Below are positions 53,497 through 62,704 of a stretch of 64,000 bases of DNA, in pieces; positions within the stretch are counted from its first letter, which is position 1; each line of letters opens with the position of its first letter. Under the pieces are notes generated by a model. The model was not told the origin of the DNA. It ran no database searches and worked only from the letters and a program-made list of their open reading frames with translations. The position numbers and the translations under genes were made by a program. This DNA is from Clostridia bacterium. Its GTDB lineage: Bacteria; Bacillota; Peptococcia; DRI-13; SM3-B62. The DNA is taken from assembly GCA_018433675.1 (NCBI GenBank), contig JAHDQS010000014.1:84129-148128 (forward strand), given 5' to 3'.

Positions 53497-54531
53497 TCAA
53501 TAATCTACTCTCATGCCCTTTAATACCACCTGGATCCAAACCGGACCGTCTAATAACGGTATTTCTTTTCCTTGCCTGTCCACAAATTTTGTGAATCCCC
53601 CCGGTTCTTTCTGCCAAACCCCGCTGACTACCTTGCCTTCTCTAAATATCAGAGCATCCCCTTTTCCATGCATAATCAACTGTATACGCCCGTCACCATC
53701 GAGATAACGGTACGAAACATATTGGATAATAATATTAGGTGTTGTTAAATGCTTACCCTGCTCGTTCTCATGAGGTTTATCCGCCATATGCCTTATAAAT
53801 ATCTTCTCTTCCTTGTCGTACAAATACTGAACTACGCTTTTTCTGTTGGGATAATAAATCGTAATGTCTTCCGCGCTCTCACCGTTAACCTCCTCATCAG
53901 GCAAAAGCGTTGGACGCTGACGGGGCGGCTCAGTCAAGTTATACTTCAGTTCCCCACATACCTTGCGCAGACTATCGGTACTGGCATAAAGATTGTGGGG
54001 TTTTTGTCTGTCCGGCAAACGCCAAAAAGCCGCACTGACAAGATTTTTGCCAAATATCTCATCCAGATGTTCCACCTTGTTATCCTCTACCTGTTCAAGG
54101 GCTTCTTGTGAACCGCCCGCATGCACAATCACACCATTGTATTCCTTTGCCAAATCGACGATATAAGGCCTGATACTCCTTATCGGTCCAACCGTGATAA
54201 TATCGTCGGTAGCTATGATGGCTAAAAGCCGTGTTAGACCACCCTCAACCGGCAATTCTAAAACAGTCTCCGCGTACTCCAATCCCGACTGCGGCCGCGC
54301 ACTCTCCGTATTGTCCAGCACCACGGCAAGGGCGCGTATGCGTTCCCTCCCTTGCCAATCTGGATAAGGAACCTCCTCTTCCTCAACCTGTTCCTTCTCC
54401 TTTTGATTTGTCAACAAATCAAAATTGATTTTTTCAGGAGCATACACCCGCATATAGTAAAAGACCGCCGTTCCCGAAATAACGCTGGCTATAAGGGCGA
54501 TAATTGTCCATTTCACAATTCTTCTTCTCAT
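53497..54531 (-). CDS. DUF3048 (YerB-type) membrane-anchored protein
   Basis: 344 residues. One N-terminal membrane helix (KWTIIALIASVISGTAVFYYM) anchors an extracellular body. RALAVVLDNTESARPQSGLEYAETVLELPVEGGLTRLLAI and ITVGPIRSIRPYIVDLAKEYNGVIVHAGGSQEAL are the DUF3048 hallmarks. ATG at 54531, 7 bases after AGGGG. Inserted between cdd and the CorC-like gene. Function unknown; family members occur in spore formers. Confidence 0.85.
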   Translation of the reverse strand: MRRRIVKWTIIALIASVISGTAVFYYMRVYAPEKINFDLLTNQKEKEQVEEEEVPYPDWQGRERIRALAVVLDNTESARPQSGLEYAETVLELPVEGGLTRLLAIIATDDIITVGPIRSIRPYIVDLAKEYNGVIVHAGGSQEALEQVEDNKVEHLDEIFGKNLVSAAFWRLPDRQKPHNLYASTDSLRKVCGELKYNLTEPPRQRPTLLPDEEVNGESAEDITIYYPNRKSVVQYLYDKEEKIFIRHMADKPHENEQGKHLTTPNIIIQYVSYRYLDGDGRIQLIMHGKGDALIFREGKVVSGVWQKEPGGFTKFVDRQGKEIPLLDGPVWIQVVLKGMRVDY

Positions 54532-54556
54532 CAGCGTACCCCTTTGAAGCAAGTTC

Positions 54557-55804
54557 TTACTGTTTAATTAAACGCAACTTAGTAATACGACGTCCCACTA
54601 CTTTTTCAATAACAATTTTCAGTCCGTCGATTTCTACGCTTTCACCCTCAACAGGAATCCTTCCGAGGCTATTGAAAACAAGTCCGCTTATCGTGTCGAA
54701 TTCTTCATCGGGCAAATCAAAATCCAGCAAATCATTGATGTCATCTATCGGCATTCTCGCATCAACAAGATATGAACCGTCATCCTGAACTTCAATTGGT
54801 ATTTCCTCATTGTCAAACTCATCTTGGATTTCGCCGACTATTTCCTCAATAAGATCCTCAATCGTCACAATCCCGGCTGTTCCCCCATATTCATCCAAGA
54901 CAATTGCCATGTGAATCTTTTCCTTACGCATCTCCGCAAACAAATCCCTCACCTTTTTGCTTTCCGGTACGTAATACGCCGGCCGCATCAGTTCAGCTAT
55001 TTCGCGTTCTTCCCCTCGCTCCAATAAGGGCTGCAGCAGATCCTTGACATAAATTACCCCGACTATATTATCAATAGTCTGTCCATAAACGGGAATCCGC
55101 GAATGCCCGACGGCAACAACTAAATTGATCACATACTCAATATCTTCTTTCTCATCGGCAGCAATTATATCGATTCGTGGCACCATCACTTCCCGTACCA
55201 CCGTATCGTCAAACTCGAAAATACTCTCGATCATTTCCTTCTCATCCTCATCGAGCAGACCTTCCTCCTGCCCAACACCCACCAACATACGAATTTCTTC
55301 CTCCGTAACAATTGAGCGCTCCGGATATGATCCTCCCAGCAATTTTACTATGATACCGGTGATAAAGTTCAGGATAAGGACAACAGGATAAAACAGCTTG
55401 CCGAAAAGACCTATAACCCTACTCACTCTCAAGGCAACGAATTCTGCCCTTTTTGCGGCAAATGTTTTAGGGGTTATCTCCCCGAAGACAAGAACCAATA
55501 AAGTCATCACTCCTGTTGCTATTCCCGTCCCGGCATCACCGAATATACCGATGGCAATACTGGTTGCCAAGGCAGTAGCGGCAATGTTAACGATGTTATT
55601 ACCAACCAGAATAGTTGAAATAAGACGACTGGGCTGTTCCAGCAAACTCCTAGTCAATATTGCCTTGCGTTCGCCTTCTTCTGCCATATGCCTGATCCTC
55701 ATCTTATTGGCTGAAAATACAGCTGTCTCCGAGGCTGAAAAAAAAGCCGAGACCAATAGCAGAAGAAACAAAACCGCAAACTGAATAAGCAAATGCCCCG
55801 ACAA
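54557..55804 (-). CDS. CNNM/CorC-type membrane protein with CBS pair
   Basis: 415 residues. DUF21/CNNM membrane domain with three to four helices ([40 protein letters not shown]), two CBS domains ([21 protein letters not shown] and [27 protein letters not shown]), and the C-terminal CorC/HlyC domain. Family members are linked to Mg or cobalt export and resistance. TTG start at 55804, 8 bases after GGAGG. Confidence 0.92.
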   Translation of the reverse strand: MSGHLLIQFAVLFLLLLVSAFFSASETAVFSANKMRIRHMAEEGERKAILTRSLLEQPSRLISTILVGNNIVNIAATALATSIAIGIFGDAGTGIATGVMTLLVLVFGEITPKTFAAKRAEFVALRVSRVIGLFGKLFYPVVLILNFITGIIVKLLGGSYPERSIVTEEEIRMLVGVGQEEGLLDEDEKEMIESIFEFDDTVVREVMVPRIDIIAADEKEDIEYVINLVVAVGHSRIPVYGQTIDNIVGVIYVKDLLQPLLERGEEREIAELMRPAYYVPESKKVRDLFAEMRKEKIHMAIVLDEYGGTAGIVTIEDLIEEIVGEIQDEFDNEEIPIEVQDDGSYLVDARMPIDDINDLLDFDLPDEEFDTISGLVFNSLGRIPVEGESVEIDGLKIVIEKVVGRRITKLRLIKQ

Positions 55805-55830
55805 AACTTAACCCTCCTATAGGAACAAAA

Positions 55831-56319
55831 TTAAACCGATTTATCTCTAGTCAAGCCCACAAGCCTTAGGATTTTCTCTTCCATTTCCCTCATCCTGGTT
55901 CTTTCTTCTTCATCGTTATGGTCAAACCCCAATAAATGCAACATCCCATGAACGGTAAGAAAACCTACTTCCCTATCCACACCATGATTATATTCCTTAG
56001 CTTGCAGGATAGCTCTCTCCACAGATATAACGATATCCCCTAAAAGATCAAGACCCGTAACATCCTCAATACATAACTCTTCTGCCGGACACTCCCCTTC
56101 GTTAAAGGCAAAGGACAACACGTCCGTAGAACTATCAACTCCTCTATACTCTTTGTTCAGACTCCTCATTTCCTCGTCATTAACAAATGTCACGCTAACC
56201 TCAACATTATCCGACAATGAAAACTCCTTAGCCGCTTGTTTGATCACCTTCCGGCTGATTGCTCTTATCTTGCTTGTCTCCGGCATCAGCTTCTGCCTGT
56301 TGCTTATCGCTATTCTCAT
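55831..56319 (-). CDS. ybeY: Endoribonuclease YbeY
   Basis: 162 residues, zinc-dependent rRNA maturation and quality-control RNase. Zinc motif HGMLHLLGFDH, LNKEYRGVDSSTDVLSF, and GDIVISVERAILQA. The N-terminus ISNRQKLMPETSK is family-like, and AGGGG stands 9 bases before the ATG at 56319. The first 92 bases overlap the 3' end of pgpH in another frame. Confidence 0.94.
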   Translation of the reverse strand: MRIAISNRQKLMPETSKIRAISRKVIKQAAKEFSLSDNVEVSVTFVNDEEMRSLNKEYRGVDSSTDVLSFAFNEGECPAEELCIEDVTGLDLLGDIVISVERAILQAKEYNHGVDREVGFLTVHGMLHLLGFDHNDEEERTRMREMEEKILRLVGLTRDKSV

Positions 56320-58468
56320 CCGGCAGAACCCCTTCCTTCATTTTTTCCAGTACACCCTCGGGGTACTCGATCCGTGTATGGAAAATACCGTTGAGTATCC
56401 TGGTGAAGGTTTCGGCGATCTTTTCCAAATCCTTAAACTTTAATTCCGACTCGTTTAACTGGCCGTCCTGCAGTTTCTCGTTTATTATCTTACGAACCAG
56501 AACCTCTATCTTTTCCGTTGTCACATTCGGCATCGATCTTACGGCCGCCTCAACATTATCAGCTAGCATCAATATTGCCGCTTCCTTGGTCTGCGGTTTT
56601 TGGGCATTGTAACGATATTCTTCCTCTTTGATACTATCAGCGTTCCCCATTTCTACTGCTTTATGATAAAAATAGGTTACCAGACTCGTTCCATGATGCT
56701 GCTCTATCATATCCGCAACAATAGGAGGTATGCCGTGCTCTTTGGCCAATTCCAGGCCATCCTTGATATGTGACGTAATTATCAGCGTGCTTAGCTGAGG
56801 TGTAAGCCTGTTATGAGGGTTCTCCTCGCCAAGCTGATTCTCAATAAAGAAGTACGGTCTTTTTAGCTTGCCGATATCGTGGTAATATGCGCCAACACGG
56901 ACCAAAAGGGAGTCAGCACCGACTGCATCGGCGGCGGCCTCACCTAAATTTCCGACCAGAACACTGTGATGATAGGTTCCGGGTGCCTCCAAGAGTAATC
57001 TCTTTAATAAAGGTTGGTTGGGATTTGATAATTCCAACAATCTCACGCTTGTCGTCACCTTAAACCCTGATTCCAAAAACGGCAAACTGCCATAAGCCAT
57101 AATAGCAGCAAAAAAACCGTTGATAGTACCCAGCAGCAAGCCATACATTGTTATATTCCAGGGACTGGAGTTTATCAAGGCAAAAGCAAGAATACACCCT
57201 ATATTGGCGCAGGCAATAAACAGACCGGCCTTGGCCCAGTCCATTCTCTGACTGAACCTTGAAACACTGTAAACTCCGACTACTCCTCCTGCAAAAGCGT
57301 TAATGGCATAAGGCAACTGATTGTCGCAAAATATTCCCAAAAAGAAACTGAAGATTATCGTCATGAAGATAGCCAGCTTCGTGTCAAGCAAAATAGCGAT
57401 CAGCATAGAACCGGTGGCCACCGGGACCAAATAGCCGATAAGCCCCGCTATGTCTGATTGAGAACTTATTTCAACGGAGGACACGAGCTTGATCATTAGA
57501 GTAACAATGAAAAGTAACAAACTAAAAAGAATAAGGTTGTTTCCTTTTTCAAAAAGCTCTCTTCTGTATTGCCTGACAAAAAGATACGTCAAAATAATAA
57601 TCAGCACCAAGAAAATGATGATCCCTGCCATGGCGGTAAGAGGAGATACTTCCCTTTGCAAACCGAGCACGCGCAAAATCTCCAGCTGCTCTTCGGTTAC
57701 AACCTCTCCCTCATCAATTATCTTCTGTCCCTTACGAATTGTAACCATGACCGGTGCCACGCTTTCTACGGCCTCTTCCATAGCCATTTGCGTAGCCCTT
57801 TTATCATAATTATAGTTTCCTCGCAGTTCAATCTCGTTGAAGACAGCCTTAATCAGCTCCCGATAGGGAGCGTTATAGTTTAAGAGCTCGATTTGATTAA
57901 ATATTTTCTCTGTTTTCTCCTCAACCTCAACATCCCTGACACCGTTTCTCCAATTGGTTCTTAACAAATTCAAGGTCTCCGATTGCAAAGCCCCAATGGT
58001 GTCTGACTCCATATAAAGCAAGACATTCGCCGTCATGTCGCTTAAACCGTATTGACTCTTAAGAATGTTTAATTTATCTGTATTACTGCTTCTTCGCAGA
58101 ATGCTCTTAAAATCAAGAAAGACATTTCCTATCTCTTCTTCCATCTCCAGCAGCGCCGCAGTATCAAGAACATACACCTCGCCAACACCCTCGGCGGCTT
58201 GCTGTTTCATTTCTTCCGTTTGTTTCTCATCTTCAAAGGTTATTGTTCGCGTAGCCTTAATAGTATTAGGAGAAACCGTATCAACCTGTAAGGAATACTC
58301 TTCCGACATAAAGTGTATCACGAACACCCCTACAAGCCCTATAAAAAATAGGAACAACCAGAGATTTAACCATAATTTCCTGTTTTTTCGCAGCCTTCCC
58401 TCTTTCTTAAAAGGGAAAAGGCATTTTTGTTTTTTTGTCGCGGATTCCCCTTTAGAGAGTTTTCCCAT
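56228..58468 (-). CDS. pgpH: PgpH-type 7TM-HD cyclic-di-AMP phosphodiesterase
   Basis: 746 residues. N-terminal membrane helix, extracellular 7TMR-HDED domain, seven helices, then a cytoplasmic HD domain: TYHHSVLVGNLGEAAADAVGADSLLVRVGAYYHDIGKLKRPYFFIENQ carries the metal His/Asp residues, and ITSHIKDGLELAKEHGIPPIV follows. Known members hydrolyse c-di-AMP. A 34-residue hydrophilic tail (DENSDKQQAEADAGDKQDKSN) shares its DNA with ybeY. ATG at 58468 overlaps the phoH stop. Confidence 0.94.
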   Translation of the reverse strand: MGKLSKGESATKKQKCLFPFKKEGRLRKNRKLWLNLWLFLFFIGLVGVFVIHFMSEEYSLQVDTVSPNTIKATRTITFEDEKQTEEMKQQAAEGVGEVYVLDTAALLEMEEEIGNVFLDFKSILRRSSNTDKLNILKSQYGLSDMTANVLLYMESDTIGALQSETLNLLRTNWRNGVRDVEVEEKTEKIFNQIELLNYNAPYRELIKAVFNEIELRGNYNYDKRATQMAMEEAVESVAPVMVTIRKGQKIIDEGEVVTEEQLEILRVLGLQREVSPLTAMAGIIIFLVLIIILTYLFVRQYRRELFEKGNNLILFSLLLFIVTLMIKLVSSVEISSQSDIAGLIGYLVPVATGSMLIAILLDTKLAIFMTIIFSFFLGIFCDNQLPYAINAFAGGVVGVYSVSRFSQRMDWAKAGLFIACANIGCILAFALINSSPWNITMYGLLLGTINGFFAAIMAYGSLPFLESGFKVTTSVRLLELSNPNQPLLKRLLLEAPGTYHHSVLVGNLGEAAADAVGADSLLVRVGAYYHDIGKLKRPYFFIENQLGEENPHNRLTPQLSTLIITSHIKDGLELAKEHGIPPIVADMIEQHHGTSLVTYFYHKAVEMGNADSIKEEEYRYNAQKPQTKEAAILMLADNVEAAVRSMPNVTTEKIEVLVRKIINEKLQDGQLNESELKFKDLEKIAETFTRILNGIFHTRIEYPEGVLEKMKEGVLPDENSDKQQAEADAGDKQDKSNQPEGDQTSG

Positions 58469-59438
58469 TTTCTTTATCCTCCTGGCGCTGATATTCTTCG
58501 TAAGCCAGAATAATCTTCTGTACCACTGGATGCCTCACCACATCTGCTTGGGTCAGATACTGAAAACTGATGCCTTTGATACCTTTTAATATCCTCTGTA
58601 CCACTACTAATCCGGAATTCGAATTTTTTGGCAGATCAACCTGGGTAATATCTCCCGTTATCACAGCCTTTGAACCAAATCCTATCCTCGTAAGAAACAT
58701 TTTCATCTGTTCAGGGGTGGTATTCTGAGCCTCATCGAGAATGATAAAGGAATCATCCAGTGTCCTGCCGCGCATATAGGCTAACGGGGCAATTTCAATG
58801 ATTGACTTATCCACATAACGTTGAGTGGTATCAATCCCTAGTACATCGTATAAGCCATCGTAAAGGGGCCTTAAATACGGATTGACCTTTTCCTGCAAGT
58901 CGCCGGGCAAAAAACCCAGTTTTTCACCTGCTTCCACAGCAGGTCTTGTCAGGATAATCCGGTTAACTTCTTTGTTTTTCAAAGCAGATACAGCCATAAC
59001 CACCGCAAGATAGGTTTTACCCGTACCCGCAGGCCCTATCCCAAACACCAAATCATTTCCTTTGATGGCTTGTACATATTGATATTGACCAATGGTCTTG
59101 GGTTTGATCTGCCTGCCTCGTGCCGTTACCTGCAGGACTTGTTTTAATGATTCCGCGAGCTGACCGCCTTTACCTGCGGCAACAGCCTGTATACAGTAAT
59201 TAATATCAGGGATCGAAACAGCAGACCCTGCTCTAACCAATCCCAAAAGCTGAGTGAATACATCCTTTGCGGTTTCTACCTCACCGGGATTCCCTTCTAT
59301 ACGGACTTCGCCGCCGCGAGCAATCACTTTAGCACTCAGATTGCTTTCAATAAACTTCAGATTCTCGTCATTTTGACCGTATAAAATAGCGGCTTCCTGA
59401 TTACTAAGATGTAGATGTGCCTCACGATTGGCATTCAA
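58452..59438 (-). CDS. phoH: PhoH-family ATPase
   Basis: 328 residues. N-terminal KH-like part (LSNQEAAILYGQNDENLKFIESNLSAKVIARGGEVRIEG), then the PhoH ATPase domain with Walker A GIGPAGTGKTYLA and Walker B SFIILDEAQNTT. Often an RNA helicase-like partner of YbeY, as encoded here. Start TTG at 59438, 11 bases after AAGGAGG; the frame extends to 59501 without a site. Confidence 0.92.
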   Translation of the reverse strand: MNANREAHLHLSNQEAAILYGQNDENLKFIESNLSAKVIARGGEVRIEGNPGEVETAKDVFTQLLGLVRAGSAVSIPDINYCIQAVAAGKGGQLAESLKQVLQVTARGRQIKPKTIGQYQYVQAIKGNDLVFGIGPAGTGKTYLAVVMAVSALKNKEVNRIILTRPAVEAGEKLGFLPGDLQEKVNPYLRPLYDGLYDVLGIDTTQRYVDKSIIEIAPLAYMRGRTLDDSFIILDEAQNTTPEQMKMFLTRIGFGSKAVITGDITQVDLPKNSNSGLVVVQRILKGIKGISFQYLTQADVVRHPVVQKIILAYEEYQRQEDKENGKTL

Positions 59439-59543
59439 TTCGGTTTTTTCCTCCTTTTGTCCGTTTGTACGGATCAACACTACTGATTCTTTCGTTCTCA
59501 AAGCTTAATTATATACTATTTATGCTGATAATACCATGACAGA

Positions 59544-60743
59544 TCAGTAAACGCCAATATTCTCAATTGTTTCAAGTATATATCGCACCCTCACCACATC
59601 TTTTAATTCCTCATCCGCCGGCTCGTTCTTTTCCGCTACAACCCGACAATCCTTTGGCAACAAAACAAGCATCTCTTCTTTTGCCTTATTAAGAGCCTCT
59701 TGATAGGCCCCTTTTAATCCCCAGTAACGCACTTCGCGTAATTGTTCCAAATACTCTATAGTGATAATTTCGACAGCACCCTGTTTATTCCTCCCGCCGT
59801 ACAGTGTTTTTACTTGCTCCACAGTGCGATATATCTCATAAGGAACCTCACCGGGCCCTTTAAGCACGATCTCCCTTCCTGCGAATCTTAGCAAAACTAT
59901 CTTAAACATATTACCACTGTCACAAGTTCTCTCTTCTTTTATCGGGCACTCCATTTCGCAGCTTCTTTTCACATAAGCCCGTACCAGGCCCCGGGCCCTC
60001 ACCTTTTCCGGCTGCCCCTTTCCTACCGGTTCCCCGTTTTGATCATAGACAATTTCGGGATAAGTAAAACCTGCAATTAAAACCTGCCCTTTTTGTACCA
60101 CATCTCCCTCTTTTACAAGGGGTGTTCCCGTTAGAACCAATATTTCCTCTATCTTTCCGTCGCAGCCTGCTAAAAGGTGAGCCGGCGCAGTTTCTTCTTC
60201 AGAAGGCGACGGTATTTTTTCCGCAACCTTAATAATCGCTTTTGTTCCTTCCAATCTTACCCCCACCCAGGTCAGCTCAGGAAGGGCTGCCAGCAGTTTT
60301 TCCCCCAATTCATCCTGTTTAAGGTTATATTTTAACGCCCCTTTTTTTAAACCACAGTCCTCCGCAGCCAGCGTTATTTCCTCAACGGTGATTCTTTCGT
60401 TACCTTCTATTTCAATGGACCAAACAAAGCAACTCAATGTGTAAAGTGCAAGACAAAAAAACAATAATCCTGCAGTCAGTATTTTTCTTCGTCTCACACG
60501 AAGTGCAATAAACGGCAAACCTCGCTTGCCCGCCACCTTCACGCGGCAAGACGACCGTCTGCTCAAAACGCGCAAGGCCCTATACTCCCCTCTGCGCACC
60601 TTAAGGAGATAGCGCCCATCATCCCTTTGCTTTATATCCCATATTCTTATTCCCCTGCTTACAGCCATGTTGATGACCCTTTCTGGGTCATCCCCCCACA
60701 AATATACTATGAGGTAACCGGTGATTCCGGTATGCCAGTTCAT
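59544..60743 (-). CDS. yqfD: Sporulation protein YqfD
   Basis: 399 residues. Soluble N-terminal domain, one membrane helix (ILTAGLLFFCLALYTLSCFVWSIEIEGNERIT), then a FtsQ/POTRA-like extracellular region and a long C-terminal domain. Matches YqfD, made under sporulation control in Bacillus and conserved in spore formers. Placed 11 bases after yqfC and before phoH, as in Bacillus. Confidence 0.92.
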   Translation of the reverse strand: MNWHTGITGYLIVYLWGDDPERVINMAVSRGIRIWDIKQRDDGRYLLKVRRGEYRALRVLSRRSSCRVKVAGKRGLPFIALRVRRRKILTAGLLFFCLALYTLSCFVWSIEIEGNERITVEEITLAAEDCGLKKGALKYNLKQDELGEKLLAALPELTWVGVRLEGTKAIIKVAEKIPSPSEEETAPAHLLAGCDGKIEEILVLTGTPLVKEGDVVQKGQVLIAGFTYPEIVYDQNGEPVGKGQPEKVRARGLVRAYVKRSCEMECPIKEERTCDSGNMFKIVLLRFAGREIVLKGPGEVPYEIYRTVEQVKTLYGGRNKQGAVEIITIEYLEQLREVRYWGLKGAYQEALNKAKEEMLVLLPKDCRVVAEKNEPADEELKDVVRVRYILETIENIGVY

Positions 60744-60754
60744 ATTGGCTCCTC

Positions 60755-61039
60755 CTAGCGATTATACCGAATCGATTGGATGTTCCCATCCAGATATATT
60801 TCATCCCTTGTGATGGCACGCACCGCCAATCCATTACCATTTATTTCTAATTCCCCGGTACTGACAGAAATTCGGACCTTTTCGGCACTCAATTCTATTA
60901 GCCCATGATGGTTTTCAATATACAGCTGCATATTACCAATCATGCTGATTTTCGGCAGATTAAGGATAATATCTTTGGGCAAATCCAACCAACCGGCCAT
61001 TTTATTTTGTATTCCATTACTGCTTGTTTTCGTATTCAC
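60755..61039 (-). CDS. yqfC: Sporulation protein YqfC
   Basis: 94 residues (Bacillus YqfC has 93). DLPKDIILNLPKISMIGNMQLYIENHHGLIELSAEKVRI is the family core. GTG start at 61039, 5 bases after GGGGGAG; the frame runs back to 61132 through a hairpin and without a site. Spore-former marker; its role is not known in detail. Confidence 0.9.
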   Translation of the reverse strand: MNTKTSSNGIQNKMAGWLDLPKDIILNLPKISMIGNMQLYIENHHGLIELSAEKVRISVSTGELEINGNGLAVRAITRDEIYLDGNIQSIRYNR

Positions 61040-61090
61040 CCCATCTCCCCCACTCCCCATAATTCTATGCCCTTTAGCACCTAAACAGAA

Positions 61091-61129
61091 CCAAGAACCC
61101 CTGCCGTTAAAAACGGCAGGGGTTCTTGG
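61091..61129 (-). terminator. Long hairpin after the 168-residue gene
   Basis: Perfect 18-bp stem (61091-61108 with 61112-61129) and a 3-base loop. It includes the stop codon of the upstream gene. TTCTGTTT follows on the minus strand, so it may end transcription before yqfC or be a stabilising stem. Confidence 0.6.
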
Positions 61130-61613
61130 CAATCGGATAAGGCCGGCGTGACCTCCGATGAGCCGGTCTCTGTAAAATCTCGCTCCAGATGACCGCCTTC
61201 CTTAAATCTTCACCTCTGATTTCCAGGTCGTCTGCGGCAAGTGGTCTTGCCGCATTGCTCTCCGAAAACACTTTTACATCAAGATTCTGTTGTTGCTCGG
61301 CTTTTTTTTCTACCCACGCGTATTTACTCTCACCTTCAGCCAAAGGTTTTGCAGCCGCCTTGTCTTTTGTTTTTGCCTTGCCGGCTTGCTCGGCAGCCTT
61401 TTGAAAAACAGTGGCAGGCTGTTTGCGAATTGCTTCGTCACGCCTTGCGGTGTTGGTTTCGAAAACTTTCTTTTGTTGAACCGTTTGCCGTTCCACACCG
61501 CTACGGACGGGGGTTTTTCGTGCCGGTTCTTTTTTCATGCCTCTTTTCCTGTCCCTGCTGCTGCGAAAAACAATGAAAAGAATCAGCAGTATTATCCCAA
61601 AAATATTGTCCAA
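61107..61613 (-). CDS. Hypothetical membrane-anchored basic protein
   Basis: 168 residues. One N-terminal helix (IFGIILLILFIVF) followed by a long Lys/Arg/Ala/Gln-rich low-complexity region, then a short conserved-looking end (DLEIRGEDLRKAVIWSEILQRPAHRR). Start TTG at 61613 after GGGGTG. Lies between floA and yqfC. I do not recognise a function; the layout suggests a small membrane scaffold. Confidence 0.72.
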   Translation of the reverse strand: MDNIFGIILLILFIVFRSSRDRKRGMKKEPARKTPVRSGVERQTVQQKKVFETNTARRDEAIRKQPATVFQKAAEQAGKAKTKDKAAAKPLAEGESKYAWVEKKAEQQQNLDVKVFSESNAARPLAADDLEIRGEDLRKAVIWSEILQRPAHRRSRRPYPIAKNPCRF

Positions 61614-61653
61614 AGGGGTTCACCCCAATCATCTAAAAGTCTCTGTTGATTTT

Positions 61654-62646
61654 TTAACCTAGCGGTCCGGATTGGCCCTTATCCTGATTCGGCTTGGCGA
61701 TTGATTCCCTCATGTCGGTATCAGCAATTACATTCTGCATATTGTAATAATCCATGACACCTAGCTTTCCTTCACGCAAGGCAGCAGCCATAGCCTTGGG
61801 AACTTCGGCTTCTGCTTCAACAACCTTAGCACGCATTTCCTGAACAGCAGCCTTCATTTCCTGTTCTCTTGCTACGGCAAGAGCACGCCGTTCCTCAGCT
61901 TTAGCCTGTGCGATCCGCTTATCGGCTTCAGCCTGGTCGGTTTGTAATTGAGCACCAATGTTCCGCCCGACATCGACATCAGCAATGTCGATAGAAAGTA
62001 TTTCAAATGCTGTTCCGGCATCGAGCCCTTTATCAAGAACAGTGCGGGAAATTAAATCAGGATTTTCCAGCACTCCCTTGTGTGTTCCGGAACTACCCAC
62101 TGTCGTAACAATTCCTTCACCTACGCGGGCAATGATGGTTTCTTCCCCGGCGCCGCCTACCAGGCGATCAATGTTGGCACGTACCGTCACTCTGGCCCGG
62201 GCCCTTACCTCAATCCCATCCTTAGCCATTGCGGCTATAACAGGTGTCTCAATGACCCGCGGATTAACACTCATTTGAACGGCTTCCAAAACATTACGCC
62301 CCGCCAAATCAATGGCGGCTGTTCTTTCAAAAGGCAACGGAATGTTAGCCCTTTCTGCCGCAATAAGGGAATTTACGACACGGTCAACATTCCCTCCTGC
62401 CAGATAGTGGGCTTCCAACTGATTGATGGTGACTTTGATACCTGCTTTACTGGACTTTATTAGGCTGTTGACAATCAGTGCGGGCGGCACACGCCTTAGC
62501 CGCATTCCTACCAACGTAAATATGCCGACACGCACTCCGGCAGCCATAGCTGAAATCCACAGTCCAACCGGAATAAAGCTGAATAAAATCACCACGGCTA
62601 TTAAAATCATGACAACCATAATAACAAAAGAAATAAATGGCGACAA
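61654..62646 (-). CDS. floA: Flotillin-like protein FloA
   Basis: 330 residues. N-terminal membrane hairpin ([31 protein letters not shown]), SPFH/band-7 region ([34 protein letters not shown]), and a C-terminal Ala/Glu coiled coil ([35 protein letters not shown]). Organises membrane microdomains in Bacillus. Start TTG at 62646 after GGGGGAA. Directly downstream of the NfeD-type gene, its usual partner. Confidence 0.95.
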   Translation of the reverse strand: MSPFISFVIMVVMILIAVVILFSFIPVGLWISAMAAGVRVGIFTLVGMRLRRVPPALIVNSLIKSSKAGIKVTINQLEAHYLAGGNVDRVVNSLIAAERANIPLPFERTAAIDLAGRNVLEAVQMSVNPRVIETPVIAAMAKDGIEVRARARVTVRANIDRLVGGAGEETIIARVGEGIVTTVGSSGTHKGVLENPDLISRTVLDKGLDAGTAFEILSIDIADVDVGRNIGAQLQTDQAEADKRIAQAKAEERRALAVAREQEMKAAVQEMRAKVVEAEAEVPKAMAAALREGKLGVMDYYNMQNVIADTDMRESIAKPNQDKGQSGPLG

Positions 62647-62704
62647 AACAAATTCCCCCTTTTATTTTTTATTGCAAAGCTCTCTTACTATGAGCTTTCT
62701 TTCC

